Assembly (NCBI GenBank): GCA_023248735.1
Contig: JAHFDY010000001.1
Coordinates: 1-52,934, forward strand
DNA from: Myxococcales bacterium
Lineage (GTDB): Bacteria > Myxococcota_A > Polyangia > Polyangiales > Polyangiaceae
Reading direction: 5' to 3'
Length of the DNA stretch: 52,934 nucleotides
The translations under genes were made by a program, and so were the position numbers. The notes beneath the pieces were generated by a model. It was not told the origin of the DNA. It searched no databases and was given only the letters and a program-made list of their open reading frames with translations. Below are positions 25,436 through 34,508 of the stretch, one piece after another (position 1 is the first letter of the stretch; each line of letters begins with the position of its first letter).

Positions 25436-27201
25436 GGCTGAGGCAAGACCAAGTCGAAACAGGCGCCGCGAGGGGTATCGATGAGCGCGACGGTACCACC
25501 ATGCTCTTCGGCAATTTTCTTGACTATCGCCAAACCGAGGCCTGTGCCGCCCTTCTTGCCGCCGGTCACAAAACTCCGAAAGAGCCGCGGAGCGAGGGCC
25601 TTCGGGACGCCAGGCCCCGTATCGGAGAAACGGATGACGAGGGCCTTGTCTGCTCTGCGACTCACTTCGATCGAGAACGTGCCGCCACCCGCGCCCATGG
25701 CTTCCGCTGCGTTGCGTGCCATATTGTGCACGATGCGAGTTACCTTTCCCTCATCAAATCGTGCCGTACCACGCTCGTGCAGATCGATCGTAAAGAGCAC
25801 GCTTCGCCGTCGCAGTTCTGCCTCGATCTGTGTGCGGACATCCTCGAAGAACTTCTGAAGGTAAACCTTCCGCACCAATATGCTGCGTTCGCCGCGCGCA
25901 AACTCGAGGACCTCACGTTGCATGCCGCCCATCAAATCGAACTGCTTCAAAGCAAGTTGGGCGTAGTGTTCGCGTTGACTCTGCGAGTCTGCGTCCTGCA
26001 TCAGCTGAACGTAACCGCTGATGATCGTAAGTGGCGTCTTTAGGTCGTGAATGACGCCGGACAGGAGACGTCCGATCGTCGACAGGCGCTCTTCCTGCTC
26101 GCGAAGTTCGCGCGAGCGCTGCAGACGAATCGCAGTCGATGCGTTGGCGGCGACCAGCTGAAGGAGGTTGTGATCTTCGGGTGAAAAAACGCGATCGCCT
26201 CGCTTTCCGTAGAGGGCGATGACGCCCCCCATTTGCCCGTCTTCGCCCTCGAACGGAACGATGAGCGCGGAAGGCAGCTCGAAGGGCAGTCTCTTGATTC
26301 GCTGCTTCGCTACTGGCGTCGAGACCAGCTCACCTGTCTCGAGCGCGCGACCAAGAACGCCTCCCCCTGTCCAAGGCTCGCGCACGAGCTTTTCGGCCCT
26401 CCCTTCGAGACGGAAAAGCGTGCCTGCGTCGTGGCCCCGATCGACGAGAACAGCTGCCGCTGCTCGAGCGGACGTTGCGCGTGATGCAGCGCCGAGAACA
26501 CCGGCAAGGAGTTCTTCCACGGACGCGGCGTGCGCCATGCTGCGTTCGAGCTCGAAGAGCAGATTGAGATCGCGCACGCGGTGCTCAAGCTGCTCTTTCG
26601 TGAGGAGCAGTTGATTGTTGCGTTCTCGAAGAGAGAGCAGGAGGCGAGAATTGTCGATCGAGACGGCCGCGTGAGTCGCAAGGGCGAGCAAGAGTTCTTC
26701 ATCGATCTTCGAAAACTCCCCAACCTTCTTGTTAAGAACTTGCACGACGCCAATCGTGTCGCCAGCCGATGTCTTCATGGGCGCCGCAAGAATCGATCGC
26801 GTGCGGTAACCCGAAATGTCATCCCAGTGGGGAGAGAATCGCGGGTCCTTCAGAGCATCGCGGACGAGCAATACGTGTCCACTGCGCGCCACTGACCCGG
26901 CAATCCCCTCGCCGACTTTGAGGCGGATGTTGAGAACGCGGTCGCCCTGCACGATGCGCGACACCAGCTCTTGTTTCTGCGCGTCAAGCAGATAGAGCGT
27001 GGCACGGTCCGCCTCAAGCGCTTCGGTGATCTTCTTGAGGATGAGGCCGAGAAGTTCATCGAGGTCGAGGGTCGACCCTAGTGCAACCCCTACTTTTCTC
27101 AGGGCTCGTGCGATTCGTTGCTCGCGCGCAAGGGCGACTTCGAGCTCGGCCACCTTATCGGTGACGGCGAGCATTCGGCCGCTCTCTTGCTTGACACTCA
27201 C
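25432..27201 (-). CDS. Cytoplasmic GAF-domain sensor histidine kinase
   Basis: 589 residues from a GTG at 27201 (ATG 27174 is an alternative). There is no membrane helix. An N-terminal coiled coil leads to a GAF domain at about 40-190 (LDELLGLILKKITEALEADRATLYLLD) and a second at about 215-370, linked by a coiled coil. HisKA follows with SGVIHDLKTPLTIISGYVQ (His near 385), then HATPase_c with NMARNAAEAMGAGGG, DTGPGVP and GGTGLGLAIVKKIAEEHGG. GAF domains sense small ligands or redox states. No response regulator is adjacent. The 4-bp overlap with the L,D-transpeptidase gene suggests that cell-wall remodelling and this sensor are controlled together. Confidence 0.9.
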   Translation of the reverse strand: MSVKQESGRMLAVTDKVAELEVALAREQRIARALRKVGVALGSTLDLDELLGLILKKITEALEADRATLYLLDAQKQELVSRIVQGDRVLNIRLKVGEGIAGSVARSGHVLLVRDALKDPRFSPHWDDISGYRTRSILAAPMKTSAGDTIGVVQVLNKKVGEFSKIDEELLLALATHAAVSIDNSRLLLSLRERNNQLLLTKEQLEHRVRDLNLLFELERSMAHAASVEELLAGVLGAASRATSARAAAAVLVDRGHDAGTLFRLEGRAEKLVREPWTGGGVLGRALETGELVSTPVAKQRIKRLPFELPSALIVPFEGEDGQMGGVIALYGKRGDRVFSPEDHNLLQLVAANASTAIRLQRSRELREQEERLSTIGRLLSGVIHDLKTPLTIISGYVQLMQDADSQSQREHYAQLALKQFDLMGGMQREVLEFARGERSILVRKVYLQKFFEDVRTQIEAELRRRSVLFTIDLHERGTARFDEGKVTRIVHNMARNAAEAMGAGGGTFSIEVSRRADKALVIRFSDTGPGVPKALAPRLFRSFVTGGKKGGTGLGLAIVKKIAEEHGGTVALIDTPRGACFDLVLPQP

Positions 27202-27276
27202 CCGTTGAGGGTATCAGCGTGGGCGAGATCGAGTCTCCGCTTTTCCGCGCCGCTTTTTGCGAGTAACACCCGCTTA

Positions 27277-27996
27277 ATGCGGTCGACGCTCATTGTGACC
27301 CCCACCTACAACGAACGCGAGAACCTCCCTCGTTTTGTTGAAGCAACGCGAAAGGCGCTCCCTGAAGCGCACCTCTTAATCGTCGATGACGCATCGCCTG
27401 ACAAGACCGGCGAAATCGCTGACGAGCTTGCGTCAAAAGACAGCCACATTCACGTCATGCACCGCGCTGGCAAGTTGGGTCTTGGCACTGCGTACCTGCA
27501 GGCCTTTCGCCGAGGCCTCGACGAGGGGTACGAGCGCTTCTTCGAAATGGACGCCGATTTGTCACATGATGTGCGCTATTTGCCCGATTTCGTGCGGGCG
27601 CTCGATGCGGGCGCCGACGTCGTCATCGGATCGCGGAACATTCCAGGCGGCGGCGTTTTGGGCTGGGGCATCGGCCGACACGCGATCTCAAAGGGCGGCT
27701 CCCTTTACTCACGTTCCGTCTTGGGTCTTGGCATCAAAGATCTCACAAGCGGTTACAAAGCATTCACACGCCGCGCGCTCGAGGCGATCAAGCTCGAAAG
27801 CGTTAAGTCGAACGGCTATTCGTTTCAAATCGAGCTCACCTATCGTGCCGTCCGCAAAGGCATGAAGGTGACCGAAGTGCCGATCGTGTTCGTCGATCGT
27901 CAAGCAGGCAAGTCAAAAATGAGCCGCGCCATCTTTGCTGAAGCGGTCGGCATGGTGTGGAAGATGCGTCTCGACGCGATGCGCGGGAAGATTTGA
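27277..27996 (+). CDS. Polyprenol-phosphate mannosyltransferase-like glycosyltransferase (GT2)
   Basis: 239 residues from ATG 27277; the frame is open upstream but overlaps the divergent kinase gene. This is a GT-A glycosyltransferase of the dolichol-phosphate mannose synthase type: LIVTPTYNERENLP at the start, VDDASPDKTGEIAD, the metal-binding FEMDADLSHDV, and IGSRNIPGGGV. These enzymes transfer mannose or another sugar from a nucleotide donor to a polyprenyl phosphate for glycan building at the membrane. There are no C-terminal membrane helices, so it is the soluble single-domain form. The sugar specificity is not visible. Confidence 0.9.
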   Translation: MRSTLIVTPTYNERENLPRFVEATRKALPEAHLLIVDDASPDKTGEIADELASKDSHIHVMHRAGKLGLGTAYLQAFRRGLDEGYERFFEMDADLSHDVRYLPDFVRALDAGADVVIGSRNIPGGGVLGWGIGRHAISKGGSLYSRSVLGLGIKDLTSGYKAFTRRALEAIKLESVKSNGYSFQIELTYRAVRKGMKVTEVPIVFVDRQAGKSKMSRAIFAEAVGMVWKMRLDAMRGKI

Positions 27997-28000
27997 TCCG

Positions 28001-30043
28001 TCACCGCGCCGGTGGCTTGCCAGCGGATCGGTCGCATGTGGAAGCCTCACCTAGCCCGATCTGTTGCTCAATGAATCGGATACTTCGCGAGTGAAACTCG
28101 ATGCGGTTATTCCGCTTTGCGAGGTCGTGCCCTTCGTCCGGTGCGACCATGTATTCAACAGCTGTGCCGCGCTTGCGAAGTAACGCAACCATTTGGTCTT
28201 GCTCGCTTCGCTTCGTGCGAACGTCATTTTGTCCCTGATAAACAAAGAGCGGCGCCTCGATCCGATCCGCGACCCGCAACGGTGAAATCGAAGCGAGGAA
28301 CGCATCACCGGCCTTGCCGGCGAACTCTTCGTGCAACGCGTCGCGATAGACACCTGTCACGGATGCAAACAAAGTCGCAAAGTTGACGACTCCAAACATG
28401 GCGATACCCGCTGCCCAGAGTTTTGGCTGGTGCCCGAGGGCCATATAGGTGAGGTACCCGCCATAGCTGCCGCCTTGAAGCACGAGCTTGCTCGAGTCGG
28501 CCCATGGCTGCGCTCGGAGCCACGCATTGACATACTCAAGGTCCTTGACGGCATCCATGCGCAACGTTCCGTTGTCTGCGCGTTCATAGGCCTTACCGAA
28601 TCCCGTCGAGCCGCGAACGTTGGGTTCGACAACCGCAAAACCATTCGCCAGGTAGAACGTTGTGTAGTCGCTCCATCGGACGCGATAGGACCCCCCAGGC
28701 CCACCGTGAATCTTGATGATAACGGGTAGCTTTTCGCCCTTGTGATCGGCGGGCACGTACACATTCGTTGGAATGATCGTACCGTCAAAGCTCTTGACCA
28801 TCTCGGTGGTCACGTTCAAGGGGGAAATCGCAACGCCGCGATCGTCCTCGCGCAACTTGCGCACTTTCCCCGTAATCGCATCCACCGCAAAGACCTCGCT
28901 CGGGACGCTTGGCATCGATAGCGACACGACAAGCGCGCGGCCGTTGGTCTGAAATTCGCCCAAGCGAATTGACGCGGGCGGTAGGTCTACCTTCACCTTG
29001 CGCTGCAAAGTGAATGCGTCAAGAAGTTCAATTGTATTGTAACTACCGTTGCTGCATTCAACGGCAATGAGATTCCCGTTTGGTGCGACGCGCACGGCTT
29101 CTACGTCGACGCGATCGTCTGCGAAGGTGGCCAGAACCTTGCTTGTCGTTGCGTCTAAACGCTCGACGGCAAACCGCTCGCGCCCTTCGTTGCTCACCAC
29201 ATAAATGCTCTTTTCGTCGGACGAAAAGGCGCCGGTATGCGCGAACGAATCGGACTTGTCTCTCGGCGCAAGAACCTCGGTCTTGCCGGATTTGAGGTCG
29301 AAGCGAAGCACTTCGCCCTTTGACTGGCTAAAGAGGTGCGTCACGAGCCCGCTTGTCGCCGATCGATTCACCGCGCTTAGACCGTGGAGTCCCTTGACGA
29401 CCGCAATCGACGTCGGTGTACCTCCTTCAAGCGGTGTCTTCACGAGCTCAAACGTTCCGCTCTTGTGATCACCCCTAAAGTAGACGAGCTGCTTCGCGTT
29501 CGGCGCAAGTTGAGGCTCGTGATGGAACCGCGAAGGGTCAGGGTCGATCGCGGTCCCCTCACCCCCATCGACGGATGAGCGAAAGAGCTGAGGATTGTCA
29601 TCGCCATTGTGATCGCGCCAGAAGATGATCGTCTTGCCGTCAGGTGTGAATCTCGCACCTCCAATCCGGTCAGGTGAGTCACCAACGATACGCACAGCGC
29701 TCGTTGGCGACTCTGTCGACGCGATGTAGAGCTGCGATGCGCGACCTCCGCGGTTCGACTCAAAAAGCAGTTTCTTCCCGTCCGCCGAAAGCGCATATCC
29801 CCAGCTGCCGAATGCGTCGGCAACGCTCGCGTAGACTTTGGCGAGTTCCGCTTCGCGCGAAGCGCACGCCGAGGGAGGCGTGTCAGGTAAGATCGCAGCC
29901 TCAGAAGGGAGATTCGCGTTCGCGGGTCGCCATGAAGCGGTAGAAACTGGCGCGACGACTTCGCGCTGCGGGCCTCTTTCCGGGCCGGCGCACGCGCTCA
30001 TTCCAAGACAAGCAAAAAGTCCAACAAGCAAAGGGCGGTTCAT
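28001..30043 (-). CDS. S9-family prolyl oligopeptidase-like lipoprotein
   Basis: 680 residues from ATG 30043 (GTG 30052 upstream is possible). A signal peptide with lipobox GMSAC near residue 18 places it in the cell envelope. Residues about 70-380 are a beta-propeller of TolB/WD40-like blades (GWGYALSADGKKLLFESNRGG, RIGGARFTPDGKTIIFWRD). The C-terminal alpha/beta hydrolase domain has the nucleophile elbow GGSYGG with Ser526, Asp607 in GQNDVRTKRSEQ and His639 in PDEGHDLAKR, a complete catalytic triad. Members cleave short peptides, often after proline or by acyl-aminoacyl removal. It converges with the glycosyltransferase gene, 4 bases away. Confidence 0.92.
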   Translation of the reverse strand: MNRPLLVGLFACLGMSACAGPERGPQREVVAPVSTASWRPANANLPSEAAILPDTPPSACASREAELAKVYASVADAFGSWGYALSADGKKLLFESNRGGRASQLYIASTESPTSAVRIVGDSPDRIGGARFTPDGKTIIFWRDHNGDDNPQLFRSSVDGGEGTAIDPDPSRFHHEPQLAPNAKQLVYFRGDHKSGTFELVKTPLEGGTPTSIAVVKGLHGLSAVNRSATSGLVTHLFSQSKGEVLRFDLKSGKTEVLAPRDKSDSFAHTGAFSSDEKSIYVVSNEGRERFAVERLDATTSKVLATFADDRVDVEAVRVAPNGNLIAVECSNGSYNTIELLDAFTLQRKVKVDLPPASIRLGEFQTNGRALVVSLSMPSVPSEVFAVDAITGKVRKLREDDRGVAISPLNVTTEMVKSFDGTIIPTNVYVPADHKGEKLPVIIKIHGGPGGSYRVRWSDYTTFYLANGFAVVEPNVRGSTGFGKAYERADNGTLRMDAVKDLEYVNAWLRAQPWADSSKLVLQGGSYGGYLTYMALGHQPKLWAAGIAMFGVVNFATLFASVTGVYRDALHEEFAGKAGDAFLASISPLRVADRIEAPLFVYQGQNDVRTKRSEQDQMVALLRKRGTAVEYMVAPDEGHDLAKRNNRIEFHSRSIRFIEQQIGLGEASTCDRSAGKPPAR

Positions 30044-30102
30044 CGCGCGCACATAGCACGGGCGCTCGCCCTCGCAACTTTCGCATCAAGCGCGGGGACC
30101 GC

Positions 30103-30846
30103 TTAGCGTCGCGTCGCCGCAATGACCACGTGCGGATACGGCAGCACATCGGGAACGCGCACCATGCGTACCTCGAAGCCAAGCGAGACGAGCATCTCGC
30201 CCCACTCACGGTGGTGACGGTAGTGGAGCGGCGCCTCCATGCCGATCATGGCGCGATCAAGGATGCGCGTGAACTCAAGTCCGAAGCGCGGCTCGGTCGT
30301 GATGTCTTTGATGACCAGCGTTCCGCCGGCCACGAGAGACTCGCGAAGTTGCGCCAAGGTCGCCCACTGATCGTCGGCCGGAAGATGGTGCATCACGTCC
30401 AGCACGTACGCGCCGTCAAATTTACCATCGAGCGTTACATTTCGAATGTCGCCCGCGACGAACTGATTCTGAAGGCTGAGCGTCGCCGAAACCTTGGTGG
30501 CCATTTGCACGCGGCGCTCGTCGGGATCGACACCGAAAATCGTGCGCCCCGGCTGCGTTTGCCCGAAGTACGCAGCAAAGAGTCCGAAGCCGCACCCCAC
30601 ATCGAGAATACGACCGGTCGCAGGCAGCAGCAGATCCATCACGCTGAGCAGCTTCGGTCGCAAAATGGCGAAGCGGATGTTCGCGTAGATCCGCTCGACG
30701 ATGGGAAGCGCACGCGCGATGCGTACGATCGCTTCGCGGCCATAAATTTCGGGAGCATCGAGTGGAGCGGTGCTCAAACTCCGCACTTCAGAATGCGAAC
30801 CCGTGGGGCGAGTTGACGGCGTGGCTGCAGGCTTTGGGGTGGGCAC
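30103..30846 (-). CDS. Class I SAM-dependent methyltransferase
   Basis: 247 residues from a GTG at 30846. The SAM-binding motif I is ILDVGCGFGLFAAYFG, followed by an acidic loop GVDPDERRVQMA, motif GDIRNVTLDGKFDGAYVLDVMHHLP and LVAGGTLVIKDI, the standard order for class I methyltransferases. The first ~35 residues are a disordered Pro/Thr/Ser tail. The substrate is unknown. It lies upstream of the S9 peptidase on the same strand with a 59-base gap, which is not informative about function. The resemblance to methyltransferases acting on small molecules or lipids (DVMHHL, PLHYRHHREW) is only suggestive. Confidence 0.85.
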   Translation of the reverse strand: MPTPKPAATPSTRPTGSHSEVRSLSTAPLDAPEIYGREAIVRIARALPIVERIYANIRFAILRPKLLSVMDLLLPATGRILDVGCGFGLFAAYFGQTQPGRTIFGVDPDERRVQMATKVSATLSLQNQFVAGDIRNVTLDGKFDGAYVLDVMHHLPADDQWATLAQLRESLVAGGTLVIKDITTEPRFGLEFTRILDRAMIGMEAPLHYRHHREWGEMLVSLGFEVRMVRVPDVLPYPHVVIAATRR

Positions 30847-30940
30847 GGCGGCACCCTACATCGAATTGCGCAGGATCCCAACGCCCTGCACAAATTGATA
30901 ATGGCTTCACCCAATGAGGCCGGCCGCATACGCTGACGTC

Positions 30941-31579
30941 ATGCGATGGCTTCTCCTCAGCGCCCTCTTTGCCTCCCTTTCCGCGTGTTCAAGAAAGGAC
31001 GGCACATCCGACAGCGGAGTCGCAGCCGTCGCTCCGCCGCGCAAAGATCCGCAGTGTATCAACGATACGAACAAGCGATTAAACGGTGCAAAATTGAGCG
31101 CTTGCAGGCTCTCTGCGGAGTGGGCTTTCGGCAAACTCGTGTGCCGCAAAGAGTTCATGCTCGAGCTCTATCCGGACGGAACGCTGAAACGTTGCTCACT
31201 TGCGAGCCCAACCGACGTAAGCGGATTTGTCTGCCAAGAGAGCACGGAGTTCTACGAGGACGGCAAGTTCAAAGGGTGCAAATTGGCCGCGTCGAAGAAC
31301 GTCAATGGAGTTGATGTTCGCGCGCAAGATTGGATCACGATCTACAAGAGCGGCACGCTGAAGCGCGTGCAACTCACCAGTTCAGGAAAATTGAAGGGCC
31401 TGCCTTGCAAAGGGTTCTTCAACTACTTCCACGAAAACGGTCAGCTGAAACAATGTGAGATCGCCGACGCCACAAAAATCGATGGCCAAGACGTCGCAAC
31501 CGGAACGCTTGTTTGCTTCGACGACAAGGGCAAGCGCGCCGGCGATTGCAAGATGCTCACCCTAGACATGTTGGATTAG
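30941..31579 (+). CDS. Lipoprotein with MORN-like repeat segments
   Basis: 212 residues from ATG 30941, giving a short signal with lipobox LSAC near residue 17; an ATG at 30914 lacks the right n-region. The mature protein has repeated units of Tyr/Phe-x-(E/D/N/S)-G-x-L/F-K-x-C, as in ELYPDGTLKRCSL, EFYEDGKFKGCKLA, TIYKSGTLKRVQLT and NYFHENGQLKQCEI. These resemble the MORN-like repeats of the YwqK-type group. The role is unknown. Several cysteines could pair in the periplasm. It is transcribed away from the methyltransferase gene and converges with the next gene 28 bases on. Confidence 0.7.
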   Translation: MRWLLLSALFASLSACSRKDGTSDSGVAAVAPPRKDPQCINDTNKRLNGAKLSACRLSAEWAFGKLVCRKEFMLELYPDGTLKRCSLASPTDVSGFVCQESTEFYEDGKFKGCKLAASKNVNGVDVRAQDWITIYKSGTLKRVQLTSSGKLKGLPCKGFFNYFHENGQLKQCEIADATKIDGQDVATGTLVCFDDKGKRAGDCKMLTLDMLD

Positions 31580-31607
31580 CCCGCGACACCTTGCTTGCGC
31601 GGTCATT

Positions 31608-32663
31608 TCACGGCGCATCTCCCACTTCAATCCCATAGGTGACGTACGAAACGGTGTCACCGATCGGCAACGGGATGAGTGACGTAAGCGACGTCGCACG
31701 ATTTTCCAGCACAAGATAATACACGCCGGGCCGCACAGGAACGGTGCGAGTGGCCTCGCCCACGGGCACTTCGCCTTGGGCAACAATGGGTCCTGGAGGT
31801 GCACCGAGGGGCTCACCGCGTTCGTAACTTTGTCGCCACACATCGCCCACCGATTTCTCGACCACGCTGTAGACGAGAGGCGCGCCTTGGACACGCAGCT
31901 TTGCAAAGAGTGCTGCGCCGCTTGCCTTAACGACGAAGGGACCGAGAAACCCGCGCGATGATGAGTGAATCTCAGCCGTATCGCTCTCGAGACGTTCGTG
32001 ATCCGCATGCGCTGTGAACGGGCGCGGCGGCTTTTGTGGAGGCATCAAAATACCTACGGCGAAGTCGTTGCCATCATCTTGATGAACGACCGTGAAACCT
32101 TTCGAAATTTCGCTTTCAACGACGCCCTGACCCAAGATCGTCGCGAGGTTGCCGGCTGGTGTTTGGGTCGCCAAGTTAACAAGTGTGTTCTCGACGCCGA
32201 GCAACTGAAGATTGGGCGGTGACAGCATGCGACTGAACTTGCCCCACACGTAAAGCGAGTCCGATTCCATGCGAAAATCGGGTCGGAATTCCATCTGCAG
32301 ACCGGCAAAGAAACCCACACGCTTGGCCATTGGCACATAGGCGTATCCGGTGCCGCTCATCAATATGAATACCGAACGCGTCTGATCCTGTACCTGCACA
32401 CTGCATGTTTGCGGAAAGAAGCGCCCAACACTCGACGGGCCCGTCGTGGACATCTTAATAGGTACACCGCGCTTCAGAATTTCTGGGCACATCGACGACG
32501 CACCAAAGTTCGAAAACAGCCACCAACGCAGGCTATCGCTCGCGTTGACAGGGCCTCGAATGCAGGGACAGCCCACGGCACTGACTCCAAGACCGAGAGC
32601 AAGCACGACCACGAAAGAGAATGGGGAGCTCTTCACGCGCTGGAGGATAGCCTTTTGAAGCAC
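31608..32663 (-). CDS. Hypothetical exported lipoprotein
   Basis: About 351 residues if the GTG at 32663 is used (GTG 32636 is equally possible; no good ribosome site for either). The N-terminal segment SFVVVLALGLGVSAVGC is a lipoprotein signal with Cys at the end. The mature part is beta-strand-rich, with a hydrophobic patch SVFILMSGTGYAYV and a C-terminal Ig-like domain (REVPVRPGVYYLVLENRAT-like strands with a final YGIEVG). I do not recognise the family. It starts just upstream of and opposite to the first Ser/Thr kinase, leaving about 50 bases for divergent promoters. Confidence 0.55.
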   Translation of the reverse strand: MLQKAILQRVKSSPFSFVVVLALGLGVSAVGCPCIRGPVNASDSLRWWLFSNFGASSMCPEILKRGVPIKMSTTGPSSVGRFFPQTCSVQVQDQTRSVFILMSGTGYAYVPMAKRVGFFAGLQMEFRPDFRMESDSLYVWGKFSRMLSPPNLQLLGVENTLVNLATQTPAGNLATILGQGVVESEISKGFTVVHQDDGNDFAVGILMPPQKPPRPFTAHADHERLESDTAEIHSSSRGFLGPFVVKASGAALFAKLRVQGAPLVYSVVEKSVGDVWRQSYERGEPLGAPPGPIVAQGEVPVGEATRTVPVRPGVYYLVLENRATSLTSLIPLPIGDTVSYVTYGIEVGDAP

Positions 32664-32716
32664 GTCTGTGCGCAGGCTCGCCACGCAACAAAAACACCCG
32701 TAGATAATGGGGCAGA

Positions 32717-34402
32717 ATGATGCACTGCCCCCACTGTGACAAGCCCCTACCCGAGGCGGCACAGTTCTGTGTGGCGTGTGGAAAACGCGTCGTCCCGGAG
32801 GAAACACCGGCCACACCAGGCCATCCGCTGATTGGCGTACTGCTCCAGGGCAAGTACCAAATCGTCAAGATTCTTGGCGAAGGGGGAATGGGGACCGTTT
32901 ATGAGGCGACACAGACCCTAGGCGCGACGGTGAGACACGTCGCAGTGAAGACCCTGCACGCGCACTTGGCGACCGACGCAAGCCTGCGAACCCGCTTCGA
33001 ACGAGAGTGCGCCGTGCTCGCGCGTGTGTCGCACCCAAACACCGTTCAGCTCATTGACTATGGTGTTGCAGCAACCTCACAGGGAGCGGTTGCATTTCTG
33101 GTGATGGAATTGGTGAGTGGCCCGTCCCTCCGTGATCTCATCGAAAAGGAAGCGCCTCTCGAAGCGACGCGCGCTCTCTCTATCTTGCGCCAAATCGGTG
33201 GCGCGCTGTCCGAAGCACACGCCGCGGGCGTCGTGCACCGCGATCTAAAACCCGAAAATATTATTCTTATTCAGGTCGGCACTCAACGCGATTTCGTCAA
33301 GTTACTGGACTTTGGCATTGCAAAGAACGACGGCGACAGCCTTCAAGAAAAACTCACGCAACACGGCGCAGTGCTTGGAACGCCAGCGTACATGAGCCCT
33401 GAGCAGCTTCTTGGTGACCCGGTCGACGTACGCAGCGACATCTTTTCGCTCGGGCTTATCGCGTACGAAATGCTACGCGGAAGGTTACCTTTTCGGCCCG
33501 CCGAGCCGTGGCAACTCATGAGCCAACGCCTTACAGCCGAGCCGGAACCGTTCGATGGCGCGCTCGCCGACACGATTCCGCTGGCCATGCAGAACGCGGT
33601 CTTTCAGGCGATTCGGCGGAGGGCGGACGAGCGCTTCTCGACAGCGAACGCGTTCGTCTTGGCACTCGAGGGCATGGATGCTCCCGAAATGACAGTGGCA
33701 GCGCCTGCCGCGCCGAAGTCGCAGGCCCACGCGTTTGCAAGAACAGAACTGCCGGAATTGCCAAGACCCCGTTCCGGTACGTTGCCCTCGGGCACAGCAC
33801 TAGAGGAGGAGGCGAAACAAGCATTTGGGCGCATTCCAGCCGGAGCAACGGAAGTGCCGGACGGTCCGGTCTATCCGCCAAAACGCGCATTCTCGCAAAT
33901 GTCCCAAGGGGGATTGCCCCAAGGAACGCACACGCCGACGTATGGCGTGCACCCGAGCGGGACCGAATCCAGGCGCCAGCACACGTGGCCAATTGTCGTG
34001 TTCATCCTGATCGTGCTCGGCGGCCTTGGAGGACTGGGCGCGCTTGCGGCGAACGTTGCCAGAAATGTGCGAACGCCTGATGGCGACACACCGATTGAAG
34101 ACTCAGACGCAGGGGCCGCAGACGCGTTCGTCAACGGAGTTGACCTTGATGATGCGACCATTCCGGGACTCGAAGAAGACGCGCGCACGAGGAAGACGCT
34201 GCCGTTCTTTGACGCCGCGGTCGTCGGCATTCCGGATGCAACCACGTTTAGGGACGCATTCGCCGCCCTTGACGTACACATCCCACTAATACCCGACACT
34301 GGTGTCTCGATTCGGGACGCGGGCAGGCGCCGGCGCGACGGAGGTCGGTGGCGGCCACCGTGGTTCCACCCACCACCCAGGACTCCGTTTCAACCGAGGT
34401 AG
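32717..34402 (+). CDS. Transmembrane Ser/Thr protein kinase with N-terminal zinc ribbon
   Basis: 561 residues. Residues 4-21 form a zinc ribbon (CPHC...CVAC; Cys4, 7, 18, 21). A Hanks-type kinase domain spans about 43-310 with GEGGMGTVYEA (P-loop), VAVKTL (Lys), HRDLKPEN (catalytic loop), DFGIAK and APE-like SPEQ. It is therefore predicted active. A membrane helix lies near residues 417-440 (WPIVVFILIVLGGLGGLG). The ~120 residues beyond it are Asp-rich, then end in a basic Pro-rich tail. It is followed by a second kinase gene 106 bases on. Target proteins are unknown; an FHA protein at 13861 is a conceivable reader. Confidence 0.93.
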   Translation: MMHCPHCDKPLPEAAQFCVACGKRVVPEETPATPGHPLIGVLLQGKYQIVKILGEGGMGTVYEATQTLGATVRHVAVKTLHAHLATDASLRTRFERECAVLARVSHPNTVQLIDYGVAATSQGAVAFLVMELVSGPSLRDLIEKEAPLEATRALSILRQIGGALSEAHAAGVVHRDLKPENIILIQVGTQRDFVKLLDFGIAKNDGDSLQEKLTQHGAVLGTPAYMSPEQLLGDPVDVRSDIFSLGLIAYEMLRGRLPFRPAEPWQLMSQRLTAEPEPFDGALADTIPLAMQNAVFQAIRRRADERFSTANAFVLALEGMDAPEMTVAAPAAPKSQAHAFARTELPELPRPRSGTLPSGTALEEEAKQAFGRIPAGATEVPDGPVYPPKRAFSQMSQGGLPQGTHTPTYGVHPSGTESRRQHTWPIVVFILIVLGGLGGLGALAANVARNVRTPDGDTPIEDSDAGAADAFVNGVDLDDATIPGLEEDARTRKTLPFFDAAVVGIPDATTFRDAFAALDVHIPLIPDTGVSIRDAGRRRRDGGRWRPPWFHPPPRTPFQPR

Positions 34403-34508
34403 CGGATGAGTTGAAACTACTGTCGCGTATGGCCGTCTTACCTGTGCTCACCGGCCTGTGCTCACTGACTGGGCATTGCACCGCGTTCGTGAGAACATCG
34501 AGACATTC

